DNA of 64,000 nt, from positions 682,001-746,000 of the forward strand of contig NZ_QMFY01000001.1 in NCBI RefSeq assembly GCF_003286915.1, read 5' to 3'. The DNA is from Pseudochryseolinea flava. GTDB lineage: Bacteria > Bacteroidota > Bacteroidia > Cytophagales > Cyclobacteriaceae. Below, one piece after another: positions 62,969 through 64,000 of the stretch (the stretch's first letter is position 1; each line of letters begins with the position of its first letter). The notes beneath the pieces are model-generated. The model saw only the letters and a list, made by a program, of their open reading frames with translations. It did not search any database and was not told the origin of the DNA. The position numbers and the translations under genes were made by a program.

Positions 62969-63352
62969 ATGAGCAGGGTGATAATGATTGTTTGTTTTTC
63001 CTTTCTATTTTTTACAGCAAAAGGGTACGATTCAGGAATCGCTGTTCAAACAGAACACGGCACACCAATACAAGTTTTTGTAAATGGAAAGTTGTATAAC
63101 AAAACGCCAGGAAGTTTTGTACGCGTGCGTGGATCGCAAGGTCTCTATCACGTTGAAGTAAAATTCTTAAACCCTTACACGAAGAAATGGGCCTCGATCA
63201 AACGAGATGTGAAAACACGGAAGGGCTTTGAATTTGTTTACAAGCTCGCGTTTGTAAACAAGAAGCCGGAACTGCGTGAAGTCAGAAAGAATCCTGTTTA
63301 CTCAAAATACTTTTTGAATCCGGCCCTTTACAATTGGCATCCGCGCAGCTAA
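62969..63352 (+). CDS. Small secreted protein with PEGA-like domain
   Basis: The product is 127 residues. A signal peptide (about 18 residues) is followed by a PEGA-like beta sandwich (GTPIQVFVNGKLYNKTPGSFVRVRGSQGLYHVEVKFL), then a basic segment and a Tyr/Asn-rich tail. Similar N-terminal units occur in DUF4476-type proteins, but DUF4476 itself is missing. Function is unknown. A sigma-54-like promoter stands just upstream. Its TAA is back-to-back with that of the convergent gene (TAATTA at 63350-63355). Confidence 0.72.
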   Translation: MSRVIMIVCFSFLFFTAKGYDSGIAVQTEHGTPIQVFVNGKLYNKTPGSFVRVRGSQGLYHVEVKFLNPYTKKWASIKRDVKTRKGFEFVYKLAFVNKKPELREVRKNPVYSKYFLNPALYNWHPRS

Positions 63353-63646
63353 TTATTGTTTGCGAGATTTTGACGCGATAATAATAGCAGCTACAATTGC
63401 CATGATTGCCCATACTTCAATATCCCAGCAGAATGGCCACCCAATTGACCAGTTGAAAATCCATCCAAAAAGACCACCAATAATGCCGAAGATGGTACCA
63501 AAGATGCCGGTAATTATTCCGAAGAAGCCACCGATTACGCCACCCACGATTCCAAAGGCGCCGCCTACGATACCTATCCAAATAGGGAACGTGAACAATA
63601 AAATTACTACAATCAACAATGGTGATAATGACTTCTTGGCTTCCAT
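63353..63646 (-). CDS. Glycine-zipper membrane protein, unknown function
   Basis: The product is 97 residues from ATG 63646. One hydrophobic helix near the N-terminus is followed by a run with Gly every three or four residues (IVGGAFGIVGGVIGGFFGII, GIFGTIFGIIGGLFGW), then a Trp-rich segment and a last helix ending in basic residues. Such glycine zippers pack tightly and can assemble into oligomers. An upstream start at 63688 adds 14 residues before the membrane helix. Similar small proteins are known in Bacteroidetes without function. Confidence 0.7.
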   Translation of the reverse strand: MEAKKSLSPLLIVVILLFTFPIWIGIVGGAFGIVGGVIGGFFGIITGIFGTIFGIIGGLFGWIFNWSIGWPFCWDIEVWAIMAIVAAIIIASKSRKQ

Positions 63647-63802
63647 AAGTATTCTTTTCAATACTGGCCAAGCATTTACAAATGTCATGCAATATTTTAG
63701 AAGTCCAAGAATTTGATCAAATTCAAGGTTTTTCTTTAGCCACCTGGTATAAAGTGTTGAATTTTGAACACTGCTCGTTTACAAATCTGAACACTTCGCA
63801 AT

Positions 63803-63828
63803 AAAAAAGGTCAGAAATTATTCCGACC
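63803..63828 (-). terminator. Intrinsic terminator of the gene at the window end
   Basis: On the minus strand GGTCGGAA (63828-63821) pairs with TTCTGACC (63816-63809) with one G-U pair, loop TAAT, followed by six T (63808-63803). Confidence 0.85.
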
Positions 63829-63855
63829 CTTTTATTCAGTTTAGGCTAGTATTTT

Positions 63856-64000
63856 CTAAAAAGGATATTCTCCCTTTTCAATTACATGATTTGCAACTTT
63901 ACGTCTTGCATCTTTCAAATTGTAGGGATCAATCTTAGTGAAGCGCTTCAATCCCATTAACATAAGACGCTGTTCGTCACCTTGAGCAAAAGCATTGATC
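63856..64000 (-). CDS. 3' end of a probable acyl-CoA dehydrogenase (cut by window edge)
   Basis: The last 48 codons of a minus-strand gene are visible, ending in TAG at 63858-63856. The residues INAFAQGDEQRLMLMGLKRF, then TKIDPYNLKDARRKVANHVI and EKGEYPF, resemble the C-terminus of the Bacteroidetes acyl-CoA dehydrogenase group, as I recall it. The catalytic domain lies outside the window, so this is tentative. Confidence 0.5.
   Translation of the reverse strand, partial: INAFAQGDEQRLMLMGLKRFTKIDPYNLKDARRKVANHVIEKGEYPF

Overview
The window looks like chromosomal core sequence from a Gram-negative gliding or formerly gliding Bacteroidota, most likely order Cytophagales. The evidence is a GldJ-type gliding lipoprotein, a PorE-like OmpA/TPR/beta-propeller lipoprotein, a secreted protein with a type IX secretion (T9SS) C-terminal sorting domain, several lipobox lipoproteins, a Cys-poor DksA-like protein of the kind seen in Bacteroidetes, and Bacteroidetes-type promoters (TTTG-N18/19-TAnnTTTG), best seen upstream of tRNA-Phe. 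I see no insertion sequence, prophage, CRISPR array, rRNA or integrase. The genus assignment is inference.

Layout. 1-11.2 kb: 3' part of infB, a duplicated LAB_N membrane protein, a THUMP-like methyltransferase, mfd, gldJ, a 17-unit heptamer tandem repeat, lemA and prfA. 11.3-16.1 kb: small secreted lipoproteins including a Kazal-type inhibitor, an M28 peptidase, a DUF763 protein, and a tag/GNAT pair. 16.2-19.4 kb: a signalling block (small CPPYC protein, multi-pass membrane protein, HisKA_3 kinase, LuxR-type regulator, then a receiver lacking its phosphorylation residues). 19.6-29.5 kb: a BaiN-type flavoprotein, fumC, a SPOR-like protein, a collagen-like protein, recJ, lptB and a GH3 enzyme. 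29.5-39.2 kb: a DUF6263-like protein, a DUF2179 protein, three tandem TPM-domain proteins, glyA, tatC, a GT-C-like membrane protein, rbfA and a LolC/E-type permease. 39.3-49 kb: an SNF2 helicase, a beta-propeller protein, an LpxL-like acyltransferase, an SDR, and two DUF3857 paralogues, one with a broken transglutaminase triad. 49-57.5 kb: radA, the T9SS cargo protein, an isoaspartyl peptidase, the histone-tailed DksA-like gene, scpB, an RluB-type pseudouridine synthase with a long basic tail, a histidine kinase and tRNA-Phe. 57.6-64 kb: an Fe-S electron-transfer pair, the PorE-like lipoprotein, an SMR transporter, small secreted and membrane proteins, and the 3' end of a probable acyl-CoA dehydrogenase.

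How the genes fit together. Themes are envelope biogenesis and secretion (LptB, LolC/E-like, LpxL-like, TatC, GldJ, PorE-like, T9SS cargo), translation and ribosome maturation (IF-2, RF1, RbfA, RluB), DNA repair and chromosome maintenance (Mfd, Tag, RecJ, RadA, ScpB), and central metabolism (FumC, GlyA, Fe-S oxidoreductase). Two structural themes are less ordinary. Of 14 convergent gene pairs, nine end within -40 to +2 bp of each other with no terminator (four have exactly back-to-back stop codons), while the other five all carry an intrinsic terminator. Several proteins have also lost the defining residues of their domain (receiver, transglutaminase, DksA zinc finger), which suggests structural rather than catalytic roles. 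The strongest candidate for an undescribed system is the 16.2-19.4 kb signalling block.
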